Source of the DNA: Oceanobacillus halophilus
GTDB lineage: Bacteria; Bacillota; Bacilli; Bacillales; Amphibacillaceae
Reading direction: 5' to 3'
Assembly: GCF_003628505.1 (NCBI RefSeq)
Contig: NZ_RBZP01000008.1
Coordinates: 1 to 64,000, forward strand
DNA: 64,000 nt
Part shown: positions 18,111 to 28,122 of the stretch, piece by piece
Layout: every line of letters begins with the position of its first letter
Numbering within the stretch: position 1 is the first letter of the stretch
The notes under the pieces: model-generated
Database searches by the model: none
The model's input: only the letters and a program-made list of their open reading frames with translations
Told to the model about the DNA's origin: nothing
Program-made: the position numbers and the translations under genes

Positions 18111-18680
18111 ATGACAACCATTTGTTTTATTCGACACGGAGAAACTGATTGGAATTCTGTGGGTCGTTTACAAGGGAGAGCAGATATTCCCCTGAATCAT
18201 AATGGCAGGAAACAAGCAAACCTATGTGGCAGTTTCTTAAAAAATACCGAATATGATCTTCTTATTACTAGTCCTTTAAAAAGAGCAAAAGAAACGGCTG
18301 ATATTATCAATAGTCATTTAAACCTTCCGTTTATAGTAATGGATAACTTTATTGAACGATCATTTGGTGACGCTGAAGGTATGACCTATGAAGAGAGACG
18401 CAATAAATACCCAGAAACACATATTCCTAATCAGGAAGAACAGTCTATTTTTTTAGAAAGAATTATGAAGGCTTTAGAAGAGGTTAATCAAGCTTATCCC
18501 AACAAACGTATTTTACTTATTAGCCATGGTGCAGTTATTAATGCCATCCTTTCCACCTTATCGGAAGGAAAAATTGGAACGAAAAAGACACCACTAATGA
18601 ATGGGTGTTTAAGTAATATCCACTATGTTAATGAACAATGGAAGATAAAAGACTATAACCAAAATCATCATTTGGAATAA
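18111..18680 (+). CDS. Histidine phosphatase family protein (phosphoglycerate mutase-like)
   Basis: A 189-residue member of the histidine phosphatase superfamily. The RHG motif is seen at FIRHGETDWN (about residues 6-15), with a second catalytic histidine in ISHGAVINA near residue 143 and the ITSPLKRAKETA block near residue 56. These enzymes dephosphorylate sugar phosphates, nucleotides or cofactor precursors; the small size points to a phosphatase rather than a glycolytic mutase. I start at 18111, 9 bp after AGAAAGG; ATG at 18102 is in frame but overlaps the ribosome site. Confidence 0.88.
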   Translation: MTTICFIRHGETDWNSVGRLQGRADIPLNHNGRKQANLCGSFLKNTEYDLLITSPLKRAKETADIINSHLNLPFIVMDNFIERSFGDAEGMTYEERRNKYPETHIPNQEEQSIFLERIMKALEEVNQAYPNKRILLISHGAVINAILSTLSEGKIGTKKTPLMNGCLSNIHYVNEQWKIKDYNQNHHLE

Positions 18681-18722
18681 ATAAACGAATTATAGTTTTT
18701 CTCAATTATTTTTACATTTCCC

Positions 18723-18765
18723 GGGGAATATCGACAATATTCCCCACTATCTTGTTGTTTTTTTA
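18723..18765 (+). terminator. Terminator of the phosphatase gene
   Basis: A 9-bp stem GGGGAATAT/ATATTCCCC with a 5-nt loop is followed, after 10 bp, by TTGTTGTTTTTTT. It sits 43 bp past the stop codon. Confidence 0.75.
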
Positions 18766-18842
18766 GAATTTATTAGATTTTCAGAAATATCAACAGGTTA
18801 TTAACAGATGTGGAAAACTAATGTCCCCCTCCATAAAAAATA

Positions 18843-18886
18843 GGATTTCTTGTTACCCACTAATCAGCAGTTTGAACAAGAAATCC
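18843..18886 (-). terminator. Terminator of the ABC exporter gene
   Basis: An 11-bp stem GGATTTCTTGT/ACAAGAAATCC with a 22-nt loop lies 6 bp past the stop; the minus-strand exit reads TATTTTTTATG. Confidence 0.82.
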
Positions 18887-18891
18887 CTATA

Positions 18892-20610
18892 TTAACTCAT
18901 TTGTACACTATGTAAATGAGCGAATAAACCATTTTTCTCTAACAATTCCTCATGACTTCCTTCTTCTTCTATTCCATCCTTCGTTACAACCATGATACGA
19001 TCTGCATTCTTTATGGTCGCTAAGCGGTGAGCGATTACCAAAGTGGTACGATCTTTTGCCAATTCATTTAAAGCTTGTTGAATAATTGTCTCCGTTTCCG
19101 TATCTAATGCAGAGGTGGCTTCATCTAAAATTAAAATAGGTGGATTCTTTAAAAACATCCTTGCAATTGCTATTCGCTGTTTCTGACCACCTGATAATTT
19201 AAGACCTCGTTCTCCCACTTGTGTTTCATACCCATTAGGTAGTTCATTAATAAATTCTTCCATATGTGCTTGTTTAGCAGCTAACTGAATTTCTTCATCT
19301 GTGGCTTCCAGTTTTCCATAGGCGATATTCTCTCTTAATGTCCCGGTAAATAAAAACACATCCTGCTGAACAACTCCAATTTGGCTGCGAAGTGCTTCTT
19401 TTTTCATATCACGTATATCGATACCGTCTATAGAAATACACCCTTTATCTACATCATAAAATCTTGGTATTAGTGAGGATATAGTTGTCTTTCCCGCACC
19501 AGATGGCCCTACAAATGCTACCGTTTCACCGGCATGAATATCAAAATTAATTCCCGTTAACACATGTCCTTGTTCTCTCTCATAGCCAAATGTTACATCT
19601 TGAAAAGAAATATCTCCTTGCAGATGTTTAATTTCTATCGCATTTTGTCGATCCTCCACGTCAGGAGAAACATCCAGTAATTCTGTAAATCGTTTAAAAC
19701 CAGCCATGCCTTTTGGATACATTTCCAATAAAGCAGTAATCTTATTTATAGGATTGGTTAATACATTAACAAATAGTATAAAACTAACTAATTCGCCATA
19801 TGTCATTAGATTATTAAATGTTAGCCATGCGCCAGAAACCAATACGATTAAAGTAATTAAACGCATCAATAGATACACATTCGAATGAACAATTGCCATT
19901 GTTTTATAAGCGCCTATCTTTGCTTTTCGAAAGCTATTATTGTCTTTTGTGAATCGTTCCATTTCAAATTTCTCATTAGTAAAAGATTGAACGACACGCA
20001 CTCCCGATACGGCATCCTCCACACGAGCATTCACACCAGCTATATCTTCATACATGTTTTTCCAGGATTTATTCATACGGATATTTCCAAATGTTATAAG
20101 AAAAATTAGAATTGGAATAGCAATGAGAATGACCATTGATAAGACCGGATTTATCATAAACATAATAATAAATGCCCCTGTAAACGTCATAACAGAAATA
20201 AAGAAATCTTCGGGACCGTGATGAGCAAGTTCTCCTAAATCAAATAAATCATTGGTAATACGGCTCATGATATGTCCTGTCTTTGTATTATCAAAGAACT
20301 TAAATGATTGCTTTTGTACGTGAAAAAATAATTCTTTTCGCATATCTGTTTCAATATTGACTCCCAGTTTATGCCCAATATAGGTAACAACATATTGCAG
20401 ATACGTACTTAAAATATATACAAGTAATAGCAATACACCTACTGTAAGAATGATATTCCAATCATCCCCTTGAAGCAGGTCATCAATAAACCACTGTACT
20501 GCCAACGGAAAGGCAAGCTCTAAAATAGCCACAATAACCGCTGCAACGAAATCTACTATAAACAGACGCTTATGCGGCTTGTAGTAGGAGAAAAACCTTC
20601 GAATCACCAT
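18892..20610 (-). CDS. ABC exporter, fused membrane and ATPase domains
   Basis: A 572-residue half-transporter of the multidrug/lipid exporter class. Six membrane segments occupy roughly residues 15-300; the ATPase follows with Walker A (GPSGAGKTT, near 370), signature ([10 protein letters not shown]), Walker B (ILILDEAT) and the H-loop (VIAHRLAT). It would work as a homodimer, as only one such gene is present. It resembles Bacillus YwjA in size and N-terminus (RRFFSYYKPHKRLFIVDF), a tentative match. I start at the ATG at 20610; a GTG 6 bp earlier is also possible. Substrate unknown. Confidence 0.88.
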   Translation of the reverse strand: MVIRRFFSYYKPHKRLFIVDFVAAVIVAILELAFPLAVQWFIDDLLQGDDWNIILTVGVLLLLVYILSTYLQYVVTYIGHKLGVNIETDMRKELFFHVQKQSFKFFDNTKTGHIMSRITNDLFDLGELAHHGPEDFFISVMTFTGAFIIMFMINPVLSMVILIAIPILIFLITFGNIRMNKSWKNMYEDIAGVNARVEDAVSGVRVVQSFTNEKFEMERFTKDNNSFRKAKIGAYKTMAIVHSNVYLLMRLITLIVLVSGAWLTFNNLMTYGELVSFILFVNVLTNPINKITALLEMYPKGMAGFKRFTELLDVSPDVEDRQNAIEIKHLQGDISFQDVTFGYEREQGHVLTGINFDIHAGETVAFVGPSGAGKTTISSLIPRFYDVDKGCISIDGIDIRDMKKEALRSQIGVVQQDVFLFTGTLRENIAYGKLEATDEEIQLAAKQAHMEEFINELPNGYETQVGERGLKLSGGQKQRIAIARMFLKNPPILILDEATSALDTETETIIQQALNELAKDRTTLVIAHRLATIKNADRIMVVTKDGIEEEGSHEELLEKNGLFAHLHSVQMS

Positions 20611-20699
20611 AATCACCTTCCTTTCGATACAAGGCCTGTTTTAGCCTAAAGGAAATTATATGTCTAAATCTGTTAATTGGCAAATGTAGAATTTTAAAA

Positions 20700-21130
20700 T
20701 ACGGTTCTCTGAATTCATAGTAATGTGCTTAACCTCGCTGCGGAAATACACTACGCTTAGTTCCTGCTGTTCTGTTTAAGGAACAACCGCACTAAATGTA
20801 TCATTATGAAGTACAACTTAAAAATATCTAGAGCACTAACATAGCGGAGGCAGAATACGGAGACTCCTACGGGAATAGCACGTGTCCGAAGACCCCGCAG
20901 CGAGGGAACTACTTGATTAAGCTTCTTGGCCCTTGCGCCGAGGAAGCCTACTTCGGAGCGATACTAGTAGACGCAGGCGCAGTTATGGTCTTTCCGCGAG
21001 GAGGCTGAGGCCGTGCCCGTGGAAAGCGTAGTATTCTGCTGTAGCGAATGACAGCAGAATACATTCATAAGTGTAAGCGAGAGCTAATTATTCTTAATTA
21101 AATATATAAACAAATTCTATCAAATCCAAC
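20700..21130. repeat. Intergenic element B, with internal cassette
   Basis: A GC-rich member of the family with core words TAGCGGAGGCAGAATACGG (about 20843) and GTATTCTGCTGTAGCG, and the AT-rich end TTATTCTTAATTAAATATAT. A cassette at 20901-20998 (starts CGAGGGAACTACTTG, ends TTTCCGCG) is shared with elements D and F only. The left half is decayed. The stretch 21131-21280 beyond it is AT-rich, without visible features. Confidence 0.8.
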
Positions 21131-21280
21131 TTAATGTAAAAAGAAACAAAACTTACGATAACATAACTATTAGTAGTAATTATATATTACAAAAAGGTTA
21201 AAGTTTTTTTAACTGCTTGTCAATCTTGTCCAAAGCCCTGCATATGTATTATATAAGCTATAAAAATAGGAGGGGCCGTT

Positions 21281-21637
21281 ATGATTTTACAAACGAACAA
21301 ATGGATATGTTTTGCGATTGGTTATGTCTTTATCATCTCAGGTATTGCAAAATTGGTTATTAGCGATTTCAGGGTGATTTTTTCAAACTTAGGATTTCCT
21401 TATCCTGAACTCATTTTATTTATTGTTGCGATTATAGAAATAACGTGTGGCACTTTAATAGCAGCAAGAATTTATTTAAAACAAGCGATTCCTGCTCTCA
21501 TTGTTATTATGCTTGGGGCAATCTTACTTACAAAACTGCCAATTTTATCAAGTGGCGATTTTTTATCTTTTGCCTTTGAAGCACGGTTAGATTTTGTTAT
21601 GCTTATTCTTCTGTTAATGAGTTGGAAGTATAAATAA
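21281..21637 (+). CDS. DoxX-like small membrane protein
   Basis: A 118-residue protein with four hydrophobic segments (roughly residues 9-25, 43-62, 68-86, 98-115) of the DoxX/MauE-like family, including the family-typical start FAIGYVFIISGIAKL. DoxX proteins are linked to redox and thiol homeostasis, but the role of this type is unknown. Good start after AGGAGGGGCCGTT. It stands alone, followed by the DnaA-box group. Confidence 0.75.
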   Translation: MILQTNKWICFAIGYVFIISGIAKLVISDFRVIFSNLGFPYPELILFIVAIIEITCGTLIAARIYLKQAIPALIVIMLGAILLTKLPILSSGDFLSFAFEARLDFVMLILLLMSWKYK

Positions 21638-21694
21638 TATTTTTCAACAATCATAAGCCTATACCTGTTGATAATTAGTTAATAACAGGCAGAT

Positions 21695-21828
21695 TTCTCC
21701 ACAAAACCTAACTTTATCCACAATTCTATCAACATATGCACAAGTGTTCGTAGTTATATTGTGAGCGAACGTATTTTCTATACCATATATTGTAATTATC
21801 TACAACTTTATCCACAGGTTGTGCATAA
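21695..21828. promoter_or_regulatory. DnaA-box cluster remote from oriC
   Basis: Within 134 bp lie exact consensus boxes TTATCCACA at 21714 and 21808 and TTATGCACA (complement) at 21820-21828, plus two one-mismatch boxes (TTCTCCACA at 21695, ATATGCACA at 21734). The cluster sits between convergent genes about 41 kb from dnaA. In B. subtilis, oriC-proximal DnaA-box clusters outside the origin titrate DnaA; the same role is inferred here. Confidence 0.75.
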
Positions 21829-21845
21829 AGTCTATGCATAGAAAA

Positions 21846-21875
21846 AAAGCTATCTTCACCCTTGAAGATAGCTTT
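21846..21875 (-). terminator. Terminator of the wal/htrA operon
   Basis: A perfect 12-bp stem AAAGCTATCTTC/GAAGATAGCTTT with a 6-nt loop and a T-run on the minus strand lies 7 bp past the htrA stop. Confidence 0.92.
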
Positions 21876-21882
21876 ACCTCAC

Positions 21883-23112
21883 CTATTGAGATCCTAATTT
21901 TATTGTTGTTTCTTGTAAGTCGCCTTTTCGATAATACGTAACCTTTACTTGATCTCCTATTTCCTTTTCTTGATATAATATTTTACGTAAGTCAATCATA
22001 TTCATAACTGGTTCATCATCCAATTCAACAATAACATCTAACCGCTGTATACCTGCTTGATCAGCTGGAGAAAATGGCTCTACACTCCAAACATAGGCGC
22101 CACCCATAACATCATTAGGAAGATTTAAGGTATTTTCCCACTCTGTTTGCGGTACTTCATCTAAAGAGTATATCTCAACACCTAGATAGGGACGAATCAT
22201 TTCACCTTTTTCTTCTAATTCAGCAATAACTGGCAAAGCAAAATCGATAGGAATGGAAAGGCCTATACCTTCTACCGCTTCCTGGTTCACTTTCATGGAG
22301 TTAATACCAATCAATTGTCCGTAAATGTTAATTAAAGCACCACCACTATTGCCTGGATTAATCGCTGCATCGGTTTGAATAACTTCCGCTTGCCAATCTG
22401 CACGTCCGTCCTGGTCAAAATCTTGTGGTATTGTACGTTCCGTTCCACTAATGACACCTTGTGTAACTGTACTGGAAAACATATGGCCTAATGGATTCCC
22501 TATTGCAATAGCTGGTTCTCCTACTTTAATATCTCCTGATGAACCTATCTCAACTACTTTTTCCACATGCGAACTATCCATACGGAGAACTGCTAGGTCA
22601 GTAAAGATATCACTACCTATAATATCTGCTGGAATGGCCTTCTCATTATATAGAATAACTTCTACTTCATCCGCACCTTCTATAACATGATGATTGGTAA
22701 CAACGAAGGCTGTGTCATCTTCTACTTTATATATAACACCAGAACCAGTTCCCGCTTCGGTGTTATTTTGCTGCTGTTCCCAATAATCCGCACTCTTCAT
22801 TAAATTCGTTACCCCAACTACTGCTGGGGTTACTTCCTCTACTACCTCCGTAATTTGCGTAGATACATCTACATTTACGGAAGTGTTTATAATTTGTCCA
22901 CTACCGTTTTGACTTTTGTCCATATTAACTTTGTTTATATTATTGACGTTATTTTTATTGCTATAATCACTTTGCATAAACGCCGGAATAACTTCTGCTA
23001 CAAAAAACACACCAATCCCTACTCCAATTAGCATTGGAATAAGCCAACGAAGTCCCCGTCGCTTTTGTTTTCGATGTGGATTAGGTGGGTATCCTTTATT
23101 ATAATAGCCCAT
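21883..23112 (-). CDS. htrC: HtrA/DegP-type serine protease (YycK)
   Basis: A 409-residue membrane-anchored quality-control protease facing outward. Residues 1-20 are basic, a transmembrane segment spans about 22-45, and the trypsin-like domain has the triad H142 (TNHHVIEG), D172 (FTDLAVLR) and S256 (NPGNSGGAL). One PDZ domain follows (about residues 310-400; PADQAGIQRLDVIVELDD). The start follows GAGGGG. As in Bacillus it is the last gene of the Wal locus, 153 bp after walJ, and may have its own promoter. The symbol follows B. subtilis usage for yycK. Confidence 0.92.
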   Translation of the reverse strand: MGYYNKGYPPNPHRKQKRRGLRWLIPMLIGVGIGVFFVAEVIPAFMQSDYSNKNNVNNINKVNMDKSQNGSGQIINTSVNVDVSTQITEVVEEVTPAVVGVTNLMKSADYWEQQQNNTEAGTGSGVIYKVEDDTAFVVTNHHVIEGADEVEVILYNEKAIPADIIGSDIFTDLAVLRMDSSHVEKVVEIGSSGDIKVGEPAIAIGNPLGHMFSSTVTQGVISGTERTIPQDFDQDGRADWQAEVIQTDAAINPGNSGGALINIYGQLIGINSMKVNQEAVEGIGLSIPIDFALPVIAELEEKGEMIRPYLGVEIYSLDEVPQTEWENTLNLPNDVMGGAYVWSVEPFSPADQAGIQRLDVIVELDDEPVMNMIDLRKILYQEKEIGDQVKVTYYRKGDLQETTIKLGSQ

Positions 23113-23265
23113 TAATTTCCCCTCATTTTAAGTATTTTACATTTTGTAGTATTACCTAAAAGAAGGAAAAATTACTCATAAGATAAGGCTATTTTTATAA
23201 GCCAGTTTTTTAATAGCGTGTAGCTATTGCATAGACATGTTGAAGTTGAGGCTAATTGGGTGGTA

Positions 23266-24051
23266 TTAACCTACTTCATATAATGGTGTTGGCTCTTCTG
23301 GATCTGTATCATGCAGCTCTATTTCAATTCCTCTTTCACGAAGCACATTATCAACCGACATTCTAGCTAAGTCCTTCATATTATTATCCAAACTCAGGTG
23401 TGCAAGATAAATACGTTTTGTTTTATTACTAATTATATCTGCTAAGGCAAGTCCACTATCTTCATTTGATACGTGCCCAGAGTCCCCCAAAATACGTCGT
23501 TTTACACTCCATGGATATCTACCCATTCGCAGCATTTCTACATCATGATTAGCTTCGAATATATATGCATCCGCATCTTCTACTGTTTTCTTTATTCTTT
23601 CTGATACATATCCAAGGTCAGTGACTAATGCTACCTTTTTGCCTCCATGACGGAAAGTATAAAACATTGGCTCTATAGCATCATGCGAAACACCAAATGA
23701 CTCCACATCCATATCACCAAATGTCTTTACTTCTTCCATATTAAAGAGGAACTTTTGATCAGTAGATATTTTTCCAATAGATTTATCCATTGCTTTCCAT
23801 GTTTTTTCGTTTGCATAGATTGGTAGATTATATTTACGAGCAAAAATCCCTAGTCCCTTTATATGATCGCTATGTTCATGAGTGACAAGGATTCCTGAGA
23901 GCTCTGCTGGATCAATGTTTATTTTACTAAATAAATTGGTAAGCTTTTTACCACTTAATCCAGCATCAACTAACACCTTCTCCTGTTCTGATTCAATATA
24001 AAACGCATTCCCTGTACTTCCTGAAGCTAGTACACTAAAACGTAAGGTCAT
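23266..24051 (-). CDS. walJ: WalJ (YycJ), MBL-fold exonuclease-like protein
   Basis: A 261-residue metallo-beta-lactamase-fold protein. The metal-binding motif HxHxDH is seen as [12 protein letters not shown] (about residues 57-68), with further ligands in VTDLGYVS and AHLSLDN. YycJ of Bacillus is reported as a 5' exonuclease active on DNA and is tied to coordinating wall synthesis with division. The ATG overlaps the yycI stop by 4 bp, indicating translational coupling in the wal operon. Confidence 0.94.
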   Translation of the reverse strand: MTLRFSVLASGSTGNAFYIESEQEKVLVDAGLSGKKLTNLFSKINIDPAELSGILVTHEHSDHIKGLGIFARKYNLPIYANEKTWKAMDKSIGKISTDQKFLFNMEEVKTFGDMDVESFGVSHDAIEPMFYTFRHGGKKVALVTDLGYVSERIKKTVEDADAYIFEANHDVEMLRMGRYPWSVKRRILGDSGHVSNEDSGLALADIISNKTKRIYLAHLSLDNNMKDLARMSVDNVLRERGIEIELHDTDPEEPTPLYEVG

Positions 24052-24986
24052 TCATCTTCACTCCGATTTTCCGTTTGTTGAATGAGAGTAGTTAAATCAT
24101 CCAATAGTGGTTTAAAAATTTCCCCATCCTCATCATCTAATAGCCTAATTCTTGAAATAGTCTCTGTTGCAATTGAATCGATAAAAGACATGTCACTGGA
24201 AAAGACAAAACCTTCAATTGCATTGACAAAATAACTCCGTTCGCCATTTATAGTGATATTCCAGGTAGGAGCAAATACTTGCTCTCCTTCTTCTATGAAA
24301 CGGGAGTAGTAACCAATATTTATATCCGTTACCTCTTCATTAGGTACCAAAATATTTCGATCAAACAGTAATTCTATTGCTTGAATCGGCTGTTTTAACT
24401 GTCTTGAACCAGACCCTTGGGATTCTGATTCTCCTAACATGGTTTGTGTATAGTATTCCATTTCATTGTTGTCATTTAAATATACCATCAACAAACCAGG
24501 TCCATGTTCATTAAAATATACAGGTCTTCCATCAATTTGCTGGAAAAAAACTAAGATATTTAATTCTTTATTCCAACCCCAATAAACAAACTCCTCAGGA
24601 AAAGACACTTCACTTTTTACTAAATTACTTACTTCTTCGGATGAAGCATCCTCTGAAATAGGAACAGGTTCTTTGAGTCTTGAAATAATAAAATTGTTCT
24701 TTAATACGTTAATATTCTGATCCTCACGTTTGGTCAACCTTTCGACTTCAACCTCATTAAATTTCTTTTGTGAAGCTAGAATATAGGTTTCCTCTGTTAT
24801 TTCCATATCCAAATTTGGTTCAATAGTGATGTTCTCTGCAGCCAATCGTTCCTCAATTGAAGCATCTTGATCACTTAGCATCCCGTAATCATCATTGTTT
24901 TGCTTATCGATAAACTGCACAAGCAAATAGATGTTAAGGATTAGGAAACTGAGGATAAATAGTGTTTTTATATGCCCCCATTGCAT
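24048..24986 (-). CDS. walI: WalI (YycI), negative regulator of WalK
   Basis: A 312-residue single-pass membrane protein. A short cytoplasmic start is followed by a transmembrane segment ([20 protein letters not shown], about residues 6-25) and a large extracellular YycH/YycI-type domain. Together with YycH it binds the WalK membrane segments and lowers kinase activity in B. subtilis (in S. aureus the pair activates). It starts 3 bp after the yycH stop and overlaps walJ by 4 bp. Confidence 0.92.
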   Translation of the reverse strand: MQWGHIKTLFILSFLILNIYLLVQFIDKQNNDDYGMLSDQDASIEERLAAENITIEPNLDMEITEETYILASQKKFNEVEVERLTKREDQNINVLKNNFIISRLKEPVPISEDASSEEVSNLVKSEVSFPEEFVYWGWNKELNILVFFQQIDGRPVYFNEHGPGLLMVYLNDNNEMEYYTQTMLGESESQGSGSRQLKQPIQAIELLFDRNILVPNEEVTDINIGYYSRFIEEGEQVFAPTWNITINGERSYFVNAIEGFVFSSDMSFIDSIATETISRIRLLDDEDGEIFKPLLDDLTTLIQQTENRSEDE

Positions 24987-24989
24987 CCT

Positions 24990-26288
24990 CTAGTCCCCTC
25001 CTTGTAAATTAATTTCTTCCTCGTATGGGTTGATTGCAATCCAATCACTACCGTAAAGAATAAACCAACTTGGATCGAAAACTGCAAGTCTCTCACTGCT
25101 CTTATAATTTAATTGATATCCTAATTGAATATCTTTAATATTTTCCAATTCATAGTTTGAATCAGAAGTTAAATAATAAATGATATCTTCTCCTGAAGAT
25201 AACTCAACTGTATTTTCATTAAGGAAATTATCATTATCTATACGAAATAGCGGGCGCTGATACTCAATTAATCGCTGTCCCCATATTTGCTCTAACGTAC
25301 TAAATTGCCCAAAGACTGGATAGGAAAGATAATGCATCTGATAGCTAATATAATTGTAGTTTACATTTATATCCATTAGTTTATAATCATCCGTCCAACC
25401 ACTATAACTATTTATGTGTGCAATACTCTTATTGAGTAAATCCTCTGCAAATAATGGCTCAGCAATATCTCCAGCAGGACTAACAAATTCCATTAATGCC
25501 CCACCTTGTGTCACGCGCAATTGACTACTGTCTGTAAAATAGGTTATCCCACGATTGGAAGAAGTTGATTGCCGGACAATCGAAGGGTCTTGGAATAATA
25601 CATCTACTAAATCATTAGGCTCAATAGGACTAACTGTTTTTGTTTGCCGTGATAAACTCACTTTATCTTTTGGGATATATATATCTGAAGCACCCTCGTT
25701 AAATAAAGCTAATTCCATTAAGTCAACTGGATCTATATAGGATTGCAGTAATTCATAGAAGTTTTTTTCCTCAATTACAGCAGTAGCTTTAGCTCTGCCA
25801 TCTATGGATAAAAATTCTACACTAACTGTTTGCGAATCTTCATTCAGACTATAGTATACTTCCTCAAATGACCAAGTAGGAAGGTCGACATTTGAAGTAT
25901 TCAGTTTAAAAATGCCATCCATCACTTCCATTGGTAATGGTGTAGGAAATCGCAGTTCCATATCATAATCACTGGGACTATCCGCTTCGACTGTTGTATC
26001 TTCTGTGGTAAAATCATTTAAACCCCAATCTTTTATCTCTTGGAAAAAACTACTGCAATCATGTGGGTTAGAAAATCCATAGTGATGATTACCAATATGG
26101 AAAATCGCTTGATTCGGTTCAATAAGTGTCCAAATAAATTCTTCTGAACCATTTAAACTAGTAGCATTAGCTGGACTATTATTTAGTGATTTATAATTTG
26201 GCTGATAATTCCACATTCCAAATGTAAGGAGTAAACTGGTCGCAATTAAAACAATTAAAATAACAGTTTTTACAGTTTCAAATTTCAT
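24990..26288 (-). CDS. walH: WalH (YycH), regulator of WalK
   Basis: A 432-residue protein with one N-terminal transmembrane segment (TVKTVILIVLIATSLLLTFG, about residues 5-24) and a long extracellular region of the YycH fold. It acts with YycI on the WalK kinase in the membrane. Its ATG overlaps the walK stop by 4 bp (ATGA). Family length is about 440-455, so it is slightly short but intact. Confidence 0.92.
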   Translation of the reverse strand: MKFETVKTVILIVLIATSLLLTFGMWNYQPNYKSLNNSPANATSLNGSEEFIWTLIEPNQAIFHIGNHHYGFSNPHDCSSFFQEIKDWGLNDFTTEDTTVEADSPSDYDMELRFPTPLPMEVMDGIFKLNTSNVDLPTWSFEEVYYSLNEDSQTVSVEFLSIDGRAKATAVIEEKNFYELLQSYIDPVDLMELALFNEGASDIYIPKDKVSLSRQTKTVSPIEPNDLVDVLFQDPSIVRQSTSSNRGITYFTDSSQLRVTQGGALMEFVSPAGDIAEPLFAEDLLNKSIAHINSYSGWTDDYKLMDINVNYNYISYQMHYLSYPVFGQFSTLEQIWGQRLIEYQRPLFRIDNDNFLNENTVELSSGEDIIYYLTSDSNYELENIKDIQLGYQLNYKSSERLAVFDPSWFILYGSDWIAINPYEEEINLQGGD

Positions 26289-28117
26289 TGTTTAACCCTC
26301 CGCTTCTGATTCATCAGCGGAAGTGTAAAGAGAATCGTTGTCCCCTTACCTTCTTTGCTTTTCGCCCATATTTTTCCGTGGTGTGCTTCCACCAGCTCTT
26401 TGGTAATTGCCAAACCTAATCCCGTTCCACCTAATTTTCTCGTCCGTGCTTTGTCCGCACGATAAAAACGTTCAAAAATCTTCTCTAATTTATCATAGGC
26501 AATACCAATTCCTTCATCCTGGACGCTTATTAGTAAGTAATGACGTTTATTTTCTACTTTAAGACGGATTACTCCGCCCTCCGGTGAATATTTAATAGCA
26601 TTAGAAATGATATTATCTAATACTTGCGTCATTTTATCTTTATCAATCCAAACATGATAGCGCCCTTTTGGCAACTCCCGCTTAAATGTTATCTGCTCTG
26701 GAAGGTTCATTTCTAATCTATCAATGACTTGATGAAAATAGCTAATAAACTCTGCACGCTCTTTATGCATCGGATACTCCTCTGCATCTAGTTTTGACAA
26801 TTGCAGTAAATCATTTACCATCCGAATCATTCTATCCGTTTCATTTTGAGCAACACTTAAGAAACGAGGTGCAATTTCCTTATTTTCCCAAGCGCCATCT
26901 GTTAGAGCTTCAATATAACTTTTCATAGTAGTGAGCGGAGTTCGTAATTCATGAGAAACATTAGAGACAAATTCCCTTCGCTCCTGTTCTACTTTTTCTT
27001 GTTCTGTTACATCACTAAGAACAGCGATAAAACCAGTAATCTCATCCTCATCATCATAAACCGTAGAAAAGTTTGCACGAATTAGAAATGGTTCATCATC
27101 TTCACTAAAATCAATAATCAAGGAACCACTGTCCTGTAAGTCTGTTATATCTACAATACGATCTTCTAGCTGTAATACATCCAATAGATAATCCCCAATA
27201 ATATCATCTGGATTCTGACCTATTAACCGACCAGCTGCATCATTTGAAAGGGTAATGATACCAGAATTGTCTATAGATATAACTCCATCTGACATATTGG
27301 ACAAGACAGAACTTAACTTACGTCTTTCTTCTTCTATGGTTGCATAGGAGTGTTTTAACCTGCTATTGAGCTCATTGAAAGTACCTGCAAGATGTCCAAT
27401 TTCATCTTTACCGTAGACATTTACCTTTTTGCTAAAATCACCTTTAGCCATGATTTGAGCTTGTCTTCGCATTTCCATAATCGGCTTGGTTATGGAACGG
27501 GCAACCAAAATACCTAAGAAAGCTGAAATACTAATAGCCAAAATGGACCCTTGGATAAAAATGTCATTAATATCACTTATTTGATCATAAACATTTTGAA
27601 TCAGTGCCTTTACATAAATAATACCAACTACATTATCCTGACTATCGTAAAGTGGTACTGCTTTTACATAAACTCTTTCCATGGACTCATCCATTACTAT
27701 ATCTTCATCAAATGTATTGAAGAATAAGGCATTCTCAATGATAGGCATTCTTGATTTTTTTCCAACGTCTCGTTGATAGGCAGGGTCATTGGTTCCTAAT
27801 ATTCTTCCCTGACTATTAATAACTTGGATACTTGTAACAGCAGTATCAATATTAATATCGTCCACAATTTGTTGAATTTCTTGCTGTAAGGTCAGTTCTT
27901 CTCCGTCTTCATTACGCTCCTTATTAAATGCCTGTTCCAAATTATAACTAAGTAATTCCATACGATCACTAATAGAGTTTGTAAAACTTGCTTCAAGGTC
28001 ATCTTGTAATTCTTTCATAAAGAAAGTACCTATTACTTGCATAGCAAGTAATAGGAGAAGAATATATATGATAATTAACTTGAATTGTATGGAACGGAAG
28101 AATCCGACTTTATTCAT
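26285..28117 (-). CDS. walK: WalK (YycG), essential cell-wall sensor histidine kinase
   Basis: A 610-residue sensor kinase that phosphorylates WalR and couples wall hydrolase activity to growth. Domains in order: transmembrane segment 1 (about 12-34), extracellular sensing domain (35-184), transmembrane segment 2 (about 187-206), HAMP (207-258), PAS (265-375), HisKA with phospho-acceptor H389 (VSNVSHELRTPLT) and the HATPase domain (about 490-605; N-box DNIISNAIKYS, G1 DEGIGI, G2 GGTGLGLAI). Length matches the family. It begins 5 bp after the walR stop and is translationally coupled to yycH. Confidence 0.97.
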   Translation of the reverse strand: MNKVGFFRSIQFKLIIIYILLLLLAMQVIGTFFMKELQDDLEASFTNSISDRMELLSYNLEQAFNKERNEDGEELTLQQEIQQIVDDINIDTAVTSIQVINSQGRILGTNDPAYQRDVGKKSRMPIIENALFFNTFDEDIVMDESMERVYVKAVPLYDSQDNVVGIIYVKALIQNVYDQISDINDIFIQGSILAISISAFLGILVARSITKPIMEMRRQAQIMAKGDFSKKVNVYGKDEIGHLAGTFNELNSRLKHSYATIEEERRKLSSVLSNMSDGVISIDNSGIITLSNDAAGRLIGQNPDDIIGDYLLDVLQLEDRIVDITDLQDSGSLIIDFSEDDEPFLIRANFSTVYDDEDEITGFIAVLSDVTEQEKVEQERREFVSNVSHELRTPLTTMKSYIEALTDGAWENKEIAPRFLSVAQNETDRMIRMVNDLLQLSKLDAEEYPMHKERAEFISYFHQVIDRLEMNLPEQITFKRELPKGRYHVWIDKDKMTQVLDNIISNAIKYSPEGGVIRLKVENKRHYLLISVQDEGIGIAYDKLEKIFERFYRADKARTRKLGGTGLGLAITKELVEAHHGKIWAKSKEGKGTTILFTLPLMNQKRRVKQ

Positions 28118-28122
28118 AATGA

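Noticed and set aside
18716-18729. Noc-binding site (ATTTCCCGGGGAAT, one mismatch)
   Set aside because: The palindrome overlaps the left arm of the phosphatase terminator, which explains it. A single near match is weak evidence.
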